NCBI GenBank assembly: GCA_964230215.1
Contig: CAXRGQ010000007.1
Location: 186,001 to 250,000, forward strand
Direction of reading: 5' to 3'
DNA: 64,000 nucleotides
DNA from: JAUILH01 sp964230215
Lineage (GTDB): Bacteria; Bacteroidota; Bacteroidia; Flavobacteriales_D; JAUILH01
Positions 42,245-51,228 of this stretch are shown here, piece by piece. Each line of letters begins with the position of its first letter. The stretch's first letter is position 1. Position numbers and translations under genes: made by a program. Under the pieces are notes generated by a model that had not been told where the DNA came from, did no database searches, and saw only the letters and a list, made by a program, of their open reading frames with translations.

Positions 42245-44899
42245 ATGGACAAGATTAAGGCATTTTTTAAGAAACTCCAGTTCTGGAAGAAGGAGGACAG
42301 CGCAAAGAAATCAGGCACTGACCAAAAGGAAGGTAAACAAAAGAAAAGCAAGAAGGGGAATAAACCAAGAATGCGCATTGGCTGGCGTATAACCTTTATC
42401 GCTTTAATCTGGATATTTGTGCTTACACCTTGGTTAGTTTTCTACTTCTGGCTGAAATCTGCAGGGAGTGACGGAATGCCATCAACGGCCGAGCTTGAAA
42501 ACCCAAAAAGTAGAGAAGCCTCTGAAATCTATACCTCAGATGGCGAAATGATTGGTAAGTACTATGCAGAAAACAGAACACCAATCACGTTTGCAGAACT
42601 GAGCCCATATCTAGTTGACGCCCTGGTTTCAACGGAAGATGAGCGCTACTATGAACACATGGGTATTGATGTTAAATCCCTCCCTCGTGTGGCAAAAGGA
42701 ATCATGTCTGGCGACCAAAACAAAGGTGGAGGTAGTACCATTACACAACAGCTGGCAAAAATGCTATTCTCTGAACGCGACTTTACCGACATGGGAAAAA
42801 TGGAGAAACTTAAAGCCCTTGTAAATGTAAAGTTGCGAGAATGGATAATGGCCACAGAACTTGAGCGAAAATTCACTAAAAAGGAAATCATCACCATGTA
42901 CTTTAATAAGTTCGATTTCCTCCACAATGCTGTTGGTGTGCACAGTGCATGTCAAGTGTATTTTAACACTACGCCAGACTCCTTAAGTATCGAGGAAGCA
43001 GCAACTCTTGTGGGAATGGCGAAAAACCCGTCATTATTTGACCCCCTTAGGGCTCCTGACACTACAATTCACAGAAGAAATGTTGTACTTTCTCAGTGGT
43101 TAAAAAACTCAAACGAAGGCAATCCGGCCATTACATACAAGTTATCACAGGCAGAATTCGACTCGCTTAAAAAGCTCCCTTTGGTACTCGACTATCATGA
43201 AGTGGATCACCAACATGGTATAGCCCCATACTTTAGAGAAATTTTGCGAGAGTCTGTTGTAGATACCTTGGCAAATATGTATTTAAAAGACCATACCAGG
43301 CTATCTAAAATTCTCTCTAAAACAGAATATCAGGATTTCCTCGATTCATTGGATGTGGTAAAGAAAAACAATGATGGGATTGACTATCGTATAGCAAAAA
43401 AAGAACTGCTAGTGCGATGGGCAAAATTCATGCTTTACAACAAAGGTCTGCGCATTTACACTACCATCGACAGTAGATTACAGCGTCATGGAGAGTGGGC
43501 TGTAAAAGAATGGTTAAAAACCGAACTTCAAGCTAAACTGGAGGAAAAACAAAGGAAACGACTTGGCGAGGAATATCCATTTGACCTGAAATCTAACATC
43601 TACAACAAAGATGAGCGACTAGAAACCATTGAAAAACTAATGGACCAAGGCATAAGACGCTCTGATCGCTGGAAGATGATGAAAGAAAAAAACATCCCAG
43701 TAAAAGAGCGCTATAAGGTATTTGATACACCTATTAAAATGCGTGTATTTAGTTGGAATGGTGATATTGACACCGTGATGTCTCCAAGAGACTCAGTAAG
43801 GTACTATAAACAATTCCTCCAAGCTGGATTAATGTCAATGGATCCTAACACGGGACATATAAAAGCATGGGTAGGTGGCACCGATTTCTATCACTTTAAG
43901 TATGACCACGTAATCAAATCAAGACGTCAGGTAGGATCTACGTTTAAGCCCTTTGTATACGCCACTGGTTTGGATTTAGGCATCATTGATCCTTGTACAG
44001 AAGTACCCAACGTTGAATACTGCGTGGATATTCCACATAACCGCTTCAGAAACAAACAATGGTGTCCAAAGGGAAGCTCTTACGATGGTGTGCTTACTTC
44101 AATGAAATTCGGCCTAGCAGGATCAATGAACAACATTACAGCTTACGTAATGAGCAGAATTGGGCCAAATGGGACAGGACCAGAAATTGTGAAAAAACGT
44201 GCAATGGACATGGGGATTAATGGGAAATACATTGACCCTGTTCCTGCTTTATGTCTTGGTATTGCCGATTTAACCGTTTACGAGATGGTAGGTGCCCAAT
44301 CAACCTTTGTGAATAAAGGTCTTTACACGCGCCCAATTATCATCAACAGAATAGAAGATAAGATGGGGAACATTGTTTATGATAGCGACCCTCAGATGAG
44401 AGAGGTTTTTGATGAACAAATAGCTTATCTGACGTTGCAATTAATGAAAGGCGTAACTTCTGGCGCTACAAGACGTGATGGTAAATCGGCTGGTACGGCC
44501 GCTGGAATCCGTTCTTCATACTACAAATGGGGTGGATTAAAACACCCAATGGCAGGTAAAACAGGTACTACACAAAATGGATCGGATGGTTGGTTTATTG
44601 GTCTAACACCAGACTTGGTAACAGGTGTTTGGGTAGGTGCTGAAGATAGAGCTGTCCATTTCCCTACTATTCAATGGGGTCAAGGAGGTAGAATGGCGCT
44701 TCCAATCTATGGCTACTACATGCAAAAAGTATATGGTGACAAACGTCTTAAAATATCAACTGAAGACTTTGACAAACCATCTATCCCAATCCCAGATGAT
44801 TTGTGGAATTGCAAGTTCCTGGATGAAGACGATGGCCGCATAGATTATGGAGGAGATGATCAGGATTATGATGAAGGTGAAGAAAACAGTTGGTTCTAG
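42245..44899 (+). CDS. mrcA: Class A penicillin-binding protein (PBP1A type)
   Basis: 884 residues from ATG 42245; an in-frame start 11 codons earlier overlaps the promoter region. Cytoplasmic Lys-rich tail (1-45), membrane anchor (48-70), GT51 transglycosylase (about 95-280; STEDERYYEHMGIDVKSLPRV with catalytic Glu131, GGGSTITQQLAKMLF), then transpeptidase with SxxK Ser565-Lys568 (GSTFKPF), SxN Ser627-Met-Asn629 and KTGT (Lys772). It polymerises and cross-links peptidoglycan from the inner membrane. A 110-residue Lys/Glu-rich segment links the two domains. The C-terminus is strongly acidic. Downstream scoA begins 20 bp later. Confidence 0.96.
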   Translation: MDKIKAFFKKLQFWKKEDSAKKSGTDQKEGKQKKSKKGNKPRMRIGWRITFIALIWIFVLTPWLVFYFWLKSAGSDGMPSTAELENPKSREASEIYTSDGEMIGKYYAENRTPITFAELSPYLVDALVSTEDERYYEHMGIDVKSLPRVAKGIMSGDQNKGGGSTITQQLAKMLFSERDFTDMGKMEKLKALVNVKLREWIMATELERKFTKKEIITMYFNKFDFLHNAVGVHSACQVYFNTTPDSLSIEEAATLVGMAKNPSLFDPLRAPDTTIHRRNVVLSQWLKNSNEGNPAITYKLSQAEFDSLKKLPLVLDYHEVDHQHGIAPYFREILRESVVDTLANMYLKDHTRLSKILSKTEYQDFLDSLDVVKKNNDGIDYRIAKKELLVRWAKFMLYNKGLRIYTTIDSRLQRHGEWAVKEWLKTELQAKLEEKQRKRLGEEYPFDLKSNIYNKDERLETIEKLMDQGIRRSDRWKMMKEKNIPVKERYKVFDTPIKMRVFSWNGDIDTVMSPRDSVRYYKQFLQAGLMSMDPNTGHIKAWVGGTDFYHFKYDHVIKSRRQVGSTFKPFVYATGLDLGIIDPCTEVPNVEYCVDIPHNRFRNKQWCPKGSSYDGVLTSMKFGLAGSMNNITAYVMSRIGPNGTGPEIVKKRAMDMGINGKYIDPVPALCLGIADLTVYEMVGAQSTFVNKGLYTRPIIINRIEDKMGNIVYDSDPQMREVFDEQIAYLTLQLMKGVTSGATRRDGKSAGTAAGIRSSYYKWGGLKHPMAGKTGTTQNGSDGWFIGLTPDLVTGVWVGAEDRAVHFPTIQWGQGGRMALPIYGYYMQKVYGDKRLKISTEDFDKPSIPIPDDLWNCKFLDEDDGRIDYGGDDQDYDEGEENSWF

Positions 44900-44907
44900 A
44901 TAATACG

Positions 44908-44915
44908 TATATTTA
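44908..44915 (+). promoter_or_regulatory. Candidate -7 box of scoA, 4 nt before ATG
   Basis: TATATTTA (one mismatch) ends 4 nt before the ATG at 44920, with TTG 15 nt upstream at 44890-44892. It would give a leaderless scoA mRNA starting just past the PBP stop. Confidence 0.3.
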
Positions 44916-44919
44916 CGAT

Positions 44920-45618
44920 ATGAATAAAGTAGTAGCAAATGCAGAGGAAGCGTGCCAAGGGATTACAGATGGCATGGAGATTATGTTAGGCGGATTCGGT
45001 TTATGTGGAATTCCGGAAAATTGTATCGCTCAAATGGTTAAAATGGGCGTAAAAGACTTAACATGTATTTCTAATAACGCTGGTGTTGACGATTTTGGTT
45101 TAGGGCTATTGCTACAAAAACATCAAATCAAGAAAATGATCTCGTCTTATGTAGGCGAAAACGATGAATTCGAACGTCAAATGCTAAGTGGTGAGTTAGA
45201 TGTTGAACTTATCCCACAGGGTACATTGGCAGAGCGTTGTCGAGCTACTGGAGCTGGCATTCCGGCCTTCTTTACACCCGCTGGATACGGAACTGAAGTG
45301 GCAGAAGGCAAAGAATCCAGAGAATTTGACGGTAAAATGTACATTCTTGAGAAAGCCTTTAACCCAGACTTTGCAATTGTTAAAGCGTGGAAAGGCGATA
45401 AGTTTGGAAATTTAATCTTTAAAGGAACAGCACGTAACTTCAACCCAATGATGGCGATGGCAGGAAAAATTACCATTGCAGAAGTTGAAGAACTCGTTGA
45501 GCCAGGAGAATTAGATCCTAATCAGATTCATACTCCCGGCATATTTGTACAAAGAATTTTCCAAGGAACAGCTTACGAAAAGCGTATTGAACAACGCACG
45601 GTAAGACCAAGAGCGTAA
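44920..45618 (+). CDS. scoA: 3-oxoacid CoA-transferase subunit A
   Basis: 232-233 residues from ATG 44920; a longer frame from 44890 overlaps the PBP stop and lacks family similarity. Alpha subunit of succinyl-CoA:3-ketoacid CoA-transferase, used for ketone-body or short-chain acid activation. Motifs: GMEIMLGGFGLCGIPENCI (18-36), CISNNAGVDDFGLGLLL, SYVGENDEFERQMLSGELDVELIPQGTLAERCRATGAGIPAFFTPAG (about 92-140), NPDFAIVKAWKGDKFGN. The beta-subunit gene is 2.4 kb downstream rather than adjacent, separated by a membrane protein gene and repeats. Confidence 0.94.
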   Translation: MNKVVANAEEACQGITDGMEIMLGGFGLCGIPENCIAQMVKMGVKDLTCISNNAGVDDFGLGLLLQKHQIKKMISSYVGENDEFERQMLSGELDVELIPQGTLAERCRATGAGIPAFFTPAGYGTEVAEGKESREFDGKMYILEKAFNPDFAIVKAWKGDKFGNLIFKGTARNFNPMMAMAGKITIAEVEELVEPGELDPNQIHTPGIFVQRIFQGTAYEKRIEQRTVRPRA

Positions 45619-45620
45619 AC

Positions 45621-47420
45621 GTGAGTTTTCTTAAAAACAAAGAGCTAAGCATTTATTTGCTATTGTCTTTATTGCTTAGCCTCTATGTTGTTTTACGGGC
45701 CATCTACGTTCCCATGGTTCATGACGAATCTGTTACATTTTTCCACTACATAAATACAGGGCATTTTGTTCCGTTTATCGACTGGGGACACCACGCTGAT
45801 GCCAACAATCATGTACTTAATTCTGCCTTATCACACGTCTTTTTTAAGTGGTTTGGCAACGATCCTTGGGTGTTAAGATTGGCAAGTGTACTCAGTTTTG
45901 CATTGCTGCTAACCTATGTTTGGAGAATTGCTCAGTTTTTCCACCACAAATTGCCAAAGTGGAGCTTTATTATTGCAATTTTGGGCTCACACTATTTCAT
46001 TGAGTTCTTTTCGCTTACCCGTGGGTACGGAATGTCCATGGCCTTTCTAATGGGTGCCATATATCACTTGATGCGTTACATTATCAAACCTGACGTCACA
46101 CAACTTTTACGTTACGGTATAATGATGCTCCTTGGTTTATCAGCCAACTTAACGCTGGTAAATACTGCATTGATTGGTTTCTGTTTGATAGTTTACATGA
46201 TGATACGCGAGCGCAAACAGATATCTCTTGGCTGGCATGCAACAATCACGCTTCTTTTGGTGCTTCTACCTGTTTTAGGAGCCATTCTTACCGGAATGAA
46301 GTACAATGAAATGGGTCTCCTGTATTACGGTCAAGGCGATAGCTATATCGATATCACGGTAAGAACCTTTTTCTTAAGATTTACCTTAATTGAGCAATTA
46401 AACTACCTAGTCTACCCCATAATAATGCCCGTACTTTTGATGGGGCTAGGTTTGTTTGTATTTACCATCATTAAAAAGAAATGGTTGAGTATTTACGATC
46501 ATGGCGCTCTATTTGCCGCCATGTTTTTTGGAAATCTTGCCGCTTCAATAATTCAAACGAGTTTTATGGATGTCAACTATCCAGAAGATCGAACAGCCTT
46601 GTTCTTTTTCCCAATGATGGTGGGAATGATTACTTTCTTTGCTGATAGAATAAAATTCAGTCGTTGGCTATTATTACCATTTCTCTACTTACCGATTCAG
46701 TTTTTAATGATGATCAATATTAACTACAATTCGTTTTGGAAAAATGAGCGAATGACTGACGACTTCTATCAAACTGTGTTAGCCGACTATAAGGAAAAAG
46801 GAGAGCAACCCGTTGTTGGTGGATATTTAATGCGTCAGGTCGTATGGGATTACTACAATTATCGCAATGGCGGGTATTTGGGAAGGATTCATGGAACAAA
46901 TCATTTGAACGACACCATTTCAGACTTTATAATCGGAGAAGAAAAACTAAATCCACTATGGAAAACACTCTATACTAAATTAGATACGGACCCTTACTCC
47001 AATTTAAGTCTGTTTGAACGGAAAGTCCGCCTACAACCTCAACTTGTACAAGCATCAGAATATGAAGTTTGGATTGAAAACGACTCCCGGGAATTTATAA
47101 ATTTCGGTGAGTATAAAGCAGATAGCCTTGGAGGGAAATACATACAATCTCGATGGGTGTTATCCTACCGTCCAGAAAATGGTATAGAAGATGTCTGGCT
47201 CGTATTACAAGGCATAGATAAGGATGGGAACCAAAGCTTCTATGAGTATTTCTCATTGGAACGATTCAGAGAAAACTTTGAAGATGACATTGCGGTTACA
47301 CAAAAGCTAGTATCACCTCCAATTGCAGAAGGAACGGTAAGTATTCGCGCGTATATCTGGAATCTAAATCAGCAGCCAATAACTGTTTATGGTGGGAAGG
47401 TGTCGTTTTGGGAGTACTAG
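45621..47420 (+). CDS. GT-C-like polytopic membrane protein (putative glycosyltransferase)
   Basis: 599 residues, GTG start 2 bp after scoA. About ten hydrophobic segments (10-30, 75-105, 112-130, 155-180, 188-205, 215-235, 270-290, 305-320, 332-350). The first loop has PMVHDESVTFFHYINTGH (His34-Asp35-Glu36), typical of the catalytic acidic loop of GT-C/PMT-type enzymes that use polyprenyl-phosphate sugars. The C-terminal 200 residues look extracytoplasmic and beta-rich. Its position inside the sco pair is odd and suggests a later insertion. Donor and acceptor are unknown. Confidence 0.75.
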   Translation: MSFLKNKELSIYLLLSLLLSLYVVLRAIYVPMVHDESVTFFHYINTGHFVPFIDWGHHADANNHVLNSALSHVFFKWFGNDPWVLRLASVLSFALLLTYVWRIAQFFHHKLPKWSFIIAILGSHYFIEFFSLTRGYGMSMAFLMGAIYHLMRYIIKPDVTQLLRYGIMMLLGLSANLTLVNTALIGFCLIVYMMIRERKQISLGWHATITLLLVLLPVLGAILTGMKYNEMGLLYYGQGDSYIDITVRTFFLRFTLIEQLNYLVYPIIMPVLLMGLGLFVFTIIKKKWLSIYDHGALFAAMFFGNLAASIIQTSFMDVNYPEDRTALFFFPMMVGMITFFADRIKFSRWLLLPFLYLPIQFLMMININYNSFWKNERMTDDFYQTVLADYKEKGEQPVVGGYLMRQVVWDYYNYRNGGYLGRIHGTNHLNDTISDFIIGEEKLNPLWKTLYTKLDTDPYSNLSLFERKVRLQPQLVQASEYEVWIENDSREFINFGEYKADSLGGKYIQSRWVLSYRPENGIEDVWLVLQGIDKDGNQSFYEYFSLERFRENFEDDIAVTQKLVSPPIAEGTVSIRAYIWNLNQQPITVYGGKVSFWEY

Positions 47421-47980
47421 GGGGGATTATGAATTCGATATTTGATATTTGAAATTCGAGATTGTCGCTGGGGATTATCCTTCGGGTTAAGGGAATTGAT
47501 GATTTAGGATTGATAATTTATGATGGCTTATCGATTGGCATTTGTTTACTAATCAACTAATCATCCAGCATCCTAGTTAGCTATCCATTCGAGATTTGAG
47601 ATTTGAAATTTGAGACTTGGTTCTCGACCAACTTATGTGCTAGCCATTTGGCACCATTGTTATCTAGAACATTAAAAATACTATTGTCGTTTGGCTCCAC
47701 TCACATTCCATACCCCACAGTCATTTCGCCGTGCCGACGGCAAGCCTATGGCGACCGATGGACCTTGTGGAGAAATCTATGGCAGCACACAACAGTATAG
47801 GCCACATAGATTTCTCCGTTGCGCTCCTTTAATCCGCTCCAGTCGAAATGATATAGTGCTATAGACTTAAATTCGAGATTTGAAATTTGATTTTTGTTTC
47901 CGTTCGACTTCCCAACTAATCAACCTGCATCCTAGTCATCTAGTCATCTTTTTACTATCTTCATCGCAAAGAATAAAAAC
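47421..47980. repeat. 560-bp repeat-rich spacer without genes
   Basis: Composite structure. A TTTGA-type repeat occurs three times (47433-47463, 47587-47618, 47871-47890; core attcgagatttgaaatttga). A 31-bp unit occurs twice (47554-47584 and 47913-47943; core CATCCTAGT). Between them lies a palindromic element (47721-47851). No open frame in it looks real. A weak TATCTTCA at 47956-47963 may serve scoB. Similar TTTGA-rich and palindromic repeats are common in Bacteroidota intergenic DNA (from memory). Confidence 0.65.
47721..47851. repeat. Palindromic REP/MITE-like element
   Basis: Outer arms TCATTTCG/CGAAATGA (47721-47728 with 47844-47851) enclose a perfect 13-bp inverted repeat GGAGAAATCTATG/CATAGATTTCTCC (47769-47781 with 47805-47817). 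It is more GC-rich than its surroundings and non-coding. Could be a REP-type or miniature transposable element; no transposase nearby. Confidence 0.6.
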
Positions 47981-48643
47981 ATGGCATTAGACAAGAACGG
48001 CATTGCGCAGCGTATCGCACAAGAATTAAGAGACGGATGGTATGTGAACTTAGGAATTGGTATTCCTACTCTCGTTGCTAATTACATTCCAGAAGGCGTT
48101 GAAGTTGAATTTCAATCTGAAAATGGAATTCTAGGAATGGGGCCTTTTCCGTTTGAAGGTGAAGAAGACGCAGATCTAATAAACGCTGGCAAACAAACCA
48201 TTACAGCAAGACAAGGAGCAGTTTATTTTGATTCGGCCACAAGCTTTGCCATGATTAGAGGTCAACACGTTCAACTAACGGTTTTGGGTGCAATGGAAGT
48301 ATCCGAAAACGGCGATATTGCCAACTGGAAAATTCCAGGTAAAATGGTGAAAGGTATGGGAGGAGCAATGGACCTAGTAGCGTCTGCAGAAAACATCATT
48401 GTTGCTATGATGCACACAAATAAACGTGGTGAATCCAAACTATTGCCAGCATGTTCATTACCACTTACAGGCGTTGGCTGTGTTAAGAAGGTAGTAACGA
48501 ATTTAGCAGTACTGGACATTCTGCCAGAAGGTGGGTTTAAATTATTGGAGCGCGCGCCGGGTGTTAGCGTAGAAGACATTAAAGCAGCTACAGCAGGCAA
48601 ATTGATTGTTGAGGGAGATATTCCTGAGATGAAATTGGCTTAA
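47981..48643 (+). CDS. scoB: 3-oxoacid CoA-transferase subunit B
   Basis: 220 residues. Beta subunit, carrying the catalytic glutamate in VEFQSENGILGMGPFP (Glu47). Other motifs: DGWYVNLGIGIPTLVANYIPEG (18-39), DLINAGKQTITARQGAVYFDSATSFAMIRG, VLGAMEVSENGDIANWKIPGK, MGGAMDLVASA, LPLTGVGCVKKVVTNLAVLDILPEGGFKLLE. Complete and of normal length, so the enzyme should work despite separation from scoA. It probably has its own promoter in the repeat-rich spacer. Confidence 0.95.
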   Translation: MALDKNGIAQRIAQELRDGWYVNLGIGIPTLVANYIPEGVEVEFQSENGILGMGPFPFEGEEDADLINAGKQTITARQGAVYFDSATSFAMIRGQHVQLTVLGAMEVSENGDIANWKIPGKMVKGMGGAMDLVASAENIIVAMMHTNKRGESKLLPACSLPLTGVGCVKKVVTNLAVLDILPEGGFKLLERAPGVSVEDIKAATAGKLIVEGDIPEMKLA

Positions 48644-48714
48644 AGTAATGACGCTTTGACGTCCTGAATTTGATTTCATCCCGATAAGCAATTTTTCCCT
48701 ATTTTCGCACTCTT

Positions 48715-49437
48715 ATGCTTAAAAAGCTATCCATAATTATTCCTGCATACAACGAAGAGAAGACAATCCATTTGATTCTGGATAAAGTCAAAGATGTTGA
48801 ACTTGTGACTGGAATAGAAAAAGAGATTATCCTTGTGAATGATTGCTCTACTGATGACACACAAGGTGCCATTGAAAAATATATTAGCGCCCATCCCGAA
48901 TTGAACATGCGACTCTTTAATCAAGAGGTAAATAAGGGCAAGGGAGCTGCTTTGCACAAAGGAATTGAATTAGCTACAGGCGAATATCTTATCATCCAAG
49001 ACGCCGATTTAGAATACGATCCAGAGGAGTACAATATCTTGTTAAAGCCGATTGTTACTGGTTTTGCTGATGTGGTATATGGTTCTAGGTTTATGGGAGG
49101 TAATCCTCACCGCATTTTGTTTTACTGGCACTCGAGGGGGAACAAGTTCCTAACGAATCTATCTAACATGTTTACCAATCTTAATTTGACGGATATGGAA
49201 ACGTGCTACAAGATGATTAACACAAAAATTGCACAAAGCCTAAACCTAAAAGAAAAGCGCTTTGGTTTTGAACCAGAAATCACGGCGAAACTATCACGTG
49301 TCCCTAATATTCGCATATATGAAGTGGGTATATCATACTATGGCCGCACCTATGAAGAAGGTAAAAAGATAGGGTGGCGAGACGGATTTAGAGCAATTTA
49401 TTGTATTATTAAGTACAATATTTTCTCACGCAAATAA
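48715..49437 (+). CDS. Family 2 glycosyltransferase (polyprenyl-phosphate sugar synthase type)
   Basis: 240 residues, no membrane helices. GT-A fold signature of family 2: LSIIIPAYNEEKTIHLILDKV (5-25), IILVNDCSTDDTQ (about 38-50), NKGKGAALHKGIELATGEYLIIQDADLEYDPEEY (DxD-type DAD, about 77-103), VYGSRFMGG, DMETCYKMINTKIA, KRFGFEPEITAKLSR. This is the arrangement of DPM1/ArnC-like enzymes that make polyprenyl-phosphate-linked sugars, the donors of GT-C enzymes such as those at 45621 and 8948. A TATTTTCG sequence at 48700-48707 may be its -7 box. Followed after 11 bp by a membrane protein gene. Confidence 0.88.
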   Translation: MLKKLSIIIPAYNEEKTIHLILDKVKDVELVTGIEKEIILVNDCSTDDTQGAIEKYISAHPELNMRLFNQEVNKGKGAALHKGIELATGEYLIIQDADLEYDPEEYNILLKPIVTGFADVVYGSRFMGGNPHRILFYWHSRGNKFLTNLSNMFTNLNLTDMETCYKMINTKIAQSLNLKEKRFGFEPEITAKLSRVPNIRIYEVGISYYGRTYEEGKKIGWRDGFRAIYCIIKYNIFSRK

Positions 49438-49448
49438 GCACCAAACAA

Positions 49449-51179
49449 TTGAAAAATATACGAATATCGATATCGACTGCAACTATCGTAGTACTATCGC
49501 TATTTCTTACTTACAAATTGTATCAATTTGTCCCTTGGAAAAAAGACAGGGTGTTTATTCACGATATTCAGAATTACTATTCGTACTTACCTGCCTTGTT
49601 TATCTATGATGATTTAACATTTAAATACGGCAACGACTTAAATAAAAAGTATCCTACTGTCCATGTATGGGCAGAAACTGCACCGAATGGTGAACCTGTG
49701 CAAAAAATGACCTGCGGAACAGCAATCATGTACTTTCCTTTTTTTATTAGTGCACATGGTATTGCAAGTGTTTCGGACAAATATGATGCAGATGGTTATT
49801 CAAGAATTTACGCCAATTTCATCAGTCTTAGTGCCCTGATATATGCCATTTTAAGCATGGTATTCCTTAAGAGAGTGCTTAAACGATATTTCTCTGACAT
49901 GGTGGTGGCACTGGTAATTGCAAGTATCTATTTAGGAAGCAACTTGTACTATTATATCATTCATGAAGGGCCAATGAGCCATATATATTCCTTCTTTTTA
50001 ATGACCGTCTTCATTGACACCATTCTGCGTTGGTATGATGCCCCAAAGCTAAAAAAAGCAGCCCTAGCCGGATTTGTATTTGGTCTAATATGTTTGATAC
50101 GTCCTACTAACATTTTAATCATTCTGTTTCCATTGTTATACGGTCTTACAACAATTGAAAACATAAAGAATCGTGTGAACCTTTTTGTGAAAAACTGGGC
50201 ACATTTACTCGTGTTTGGATTGATGTGTTTCATCGTTGGCAGTATCCAAATGAAGTATTGGCATATGCAAACAGGCGATTGGATATATTACAGTTATAAT
50301 GACGAATCATTCTATTTCGGATCGCCCCATATTATAGACGGTCTTTTTAGTTATAGAAAAGGCTTCTTTGTGTACGCCCCGTTGATGCTTCTTGGGTTTG
50401 TTGGTCTTCTATTTATGCGTGATAAAAGCAAACACTTCTATCCTTTTATGGTGCCATTTGTAGCATTGTATATTTGGGTATGTTGCAGTTGGTGGTGTTG
50501 GTGGTACGGAGGTAGTTTTGGGAATCGTTCTTTACTAGAGATGATGGTAGTTTGGGCCATACCAATTGGTGCTCTGTATGAAGGGCTTATTAGATGGAAA
50601 AAATGGACAGGGTTTATACTTGTACCTATCGTGATTTTCTTTGCCTATCTATCCATATTTCAAAGCTATCAATACAGAGAGGGCTTTATACACTATGATA
50701 GTATGACAAAGGCTGCCTACTGGAAACAGTTTATGGAAGATGAAATTAAGCCTGGTTATTACGACATCCTACAAGAGCCAAATTACTACAACGCTAAGAT
50801 GGGTAACGAAGAGTTTTTCAACTGGAGTAAACTTCAGGCTGATTCGCCTTATTCGGATGAAGCACGAATTTCAACAGATAGTCTCGCTAAGAACGACACT
50901 ATAACTGTTACGCTCGATATCCATGGTCACTTAAAAGTACCTGATCAAACCTTATCGTTGGTTATTCATTGCCATGACGAAGAGAAAAACTACTTCTATC
51001 ATGAGAAAATCATGGACTTTAATCTCTTGCCCACTATGCATGAAAACCACGTAGTTTATAGTGTCGCCATTCCTGAATTACCACAAGGTCAGATGTTAAA
51101 GTCATATTTGTGGTATAAGGGAAAAGGGACATGCTATTACAGAGCTATCAATATGAAGAAGCAAGCTATTAAGTTATAG
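49449..51179 (+). CDS. Polytopic membrane protein, possible GT-C glycosyltransferase
   Basis: 576 residues, TTG start 11 bp after the family 2 glycosyltransferase stop; the TTG is chosen because the first membrane helix (residues 5-25) begins immediately. About nine further hydrophobic segments extend to residue 405. The first loop has FIHDIQNYYSYLPALFIYDDL with acidic residues in a GT-C-like position; a striking VCCSWWCWWYGGSFGNRSLLEMM segment (about 339-362) is Trp/Cys-rich. The last 150 residues form a soluble domain. I infer a lipid-linked-sugar-dependent transferase paired with the upstream gene; the family is not firmly recognised. Confidence 0.68.
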   Translation: MKNIRISISTATIVVLSLFLTYKLYQFVPWKKDRVFIHDIQNYYSYLPALFIYDDLTFKYGNDLNKKYPTVHVWAETAPNGEPVQKMTCGTAIMYFPFFISAHGIASVSDKYDADGYSRIYANFISLSALIYAILSMVFLKRVLKRYFSDMVVALVIASIYLGSNLYYYIIHEGPMSHIYSFFLMTVFIDTILRWYDAPKLKKAALAGFVFGLICLIRPTNILIILFPLLYGLTTIENIKNRVNLFVKNWAHLLVFGLMCFIVGSIQMKYWHMQTGDWIYYSYNDESFYFGSPHIIDGLFSYRKGFFVYAPLMLLGFVGLLFMRDKSKHFYPFMVPFVALYIWVCCSWWCWWYGGSFGNRSLLEMMVVWAIPIGALYEGLIRWKKWTGFILVPIVIFFAYLSIFQSYQYREGFIHYDSMTKAAYWKQFMEDEIKPGYYDILQEPNYYNAKMGNEEFFNWSKLQADSPYSDEARISTDSLAKNDTITVTLDIHGHLKVPDQTLSLVIHCHDEEKNYFYHEKIMDFNLLPTMHENHVVYSVAIPELPQGQMLKSYLWYKGKGTCYYRAINMKKQAIKL

Positions 51180-51228
51180 AGCATAGAATGTTTTTAATCG
51201 CTCACTTCTATTCACACACTTAATTAAG

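Noticed and set aside
47603..47800. 65-codon frame in the repeat spacer
   Set aside because: It runs through palindromic repeat DNA and has no protein-like features.
47421..47980. CRISPR-like array
   Set aside because: Repeats are few, diverged, unequally spaced and lack a repeat-spacer pattern; no cas genes nearby.
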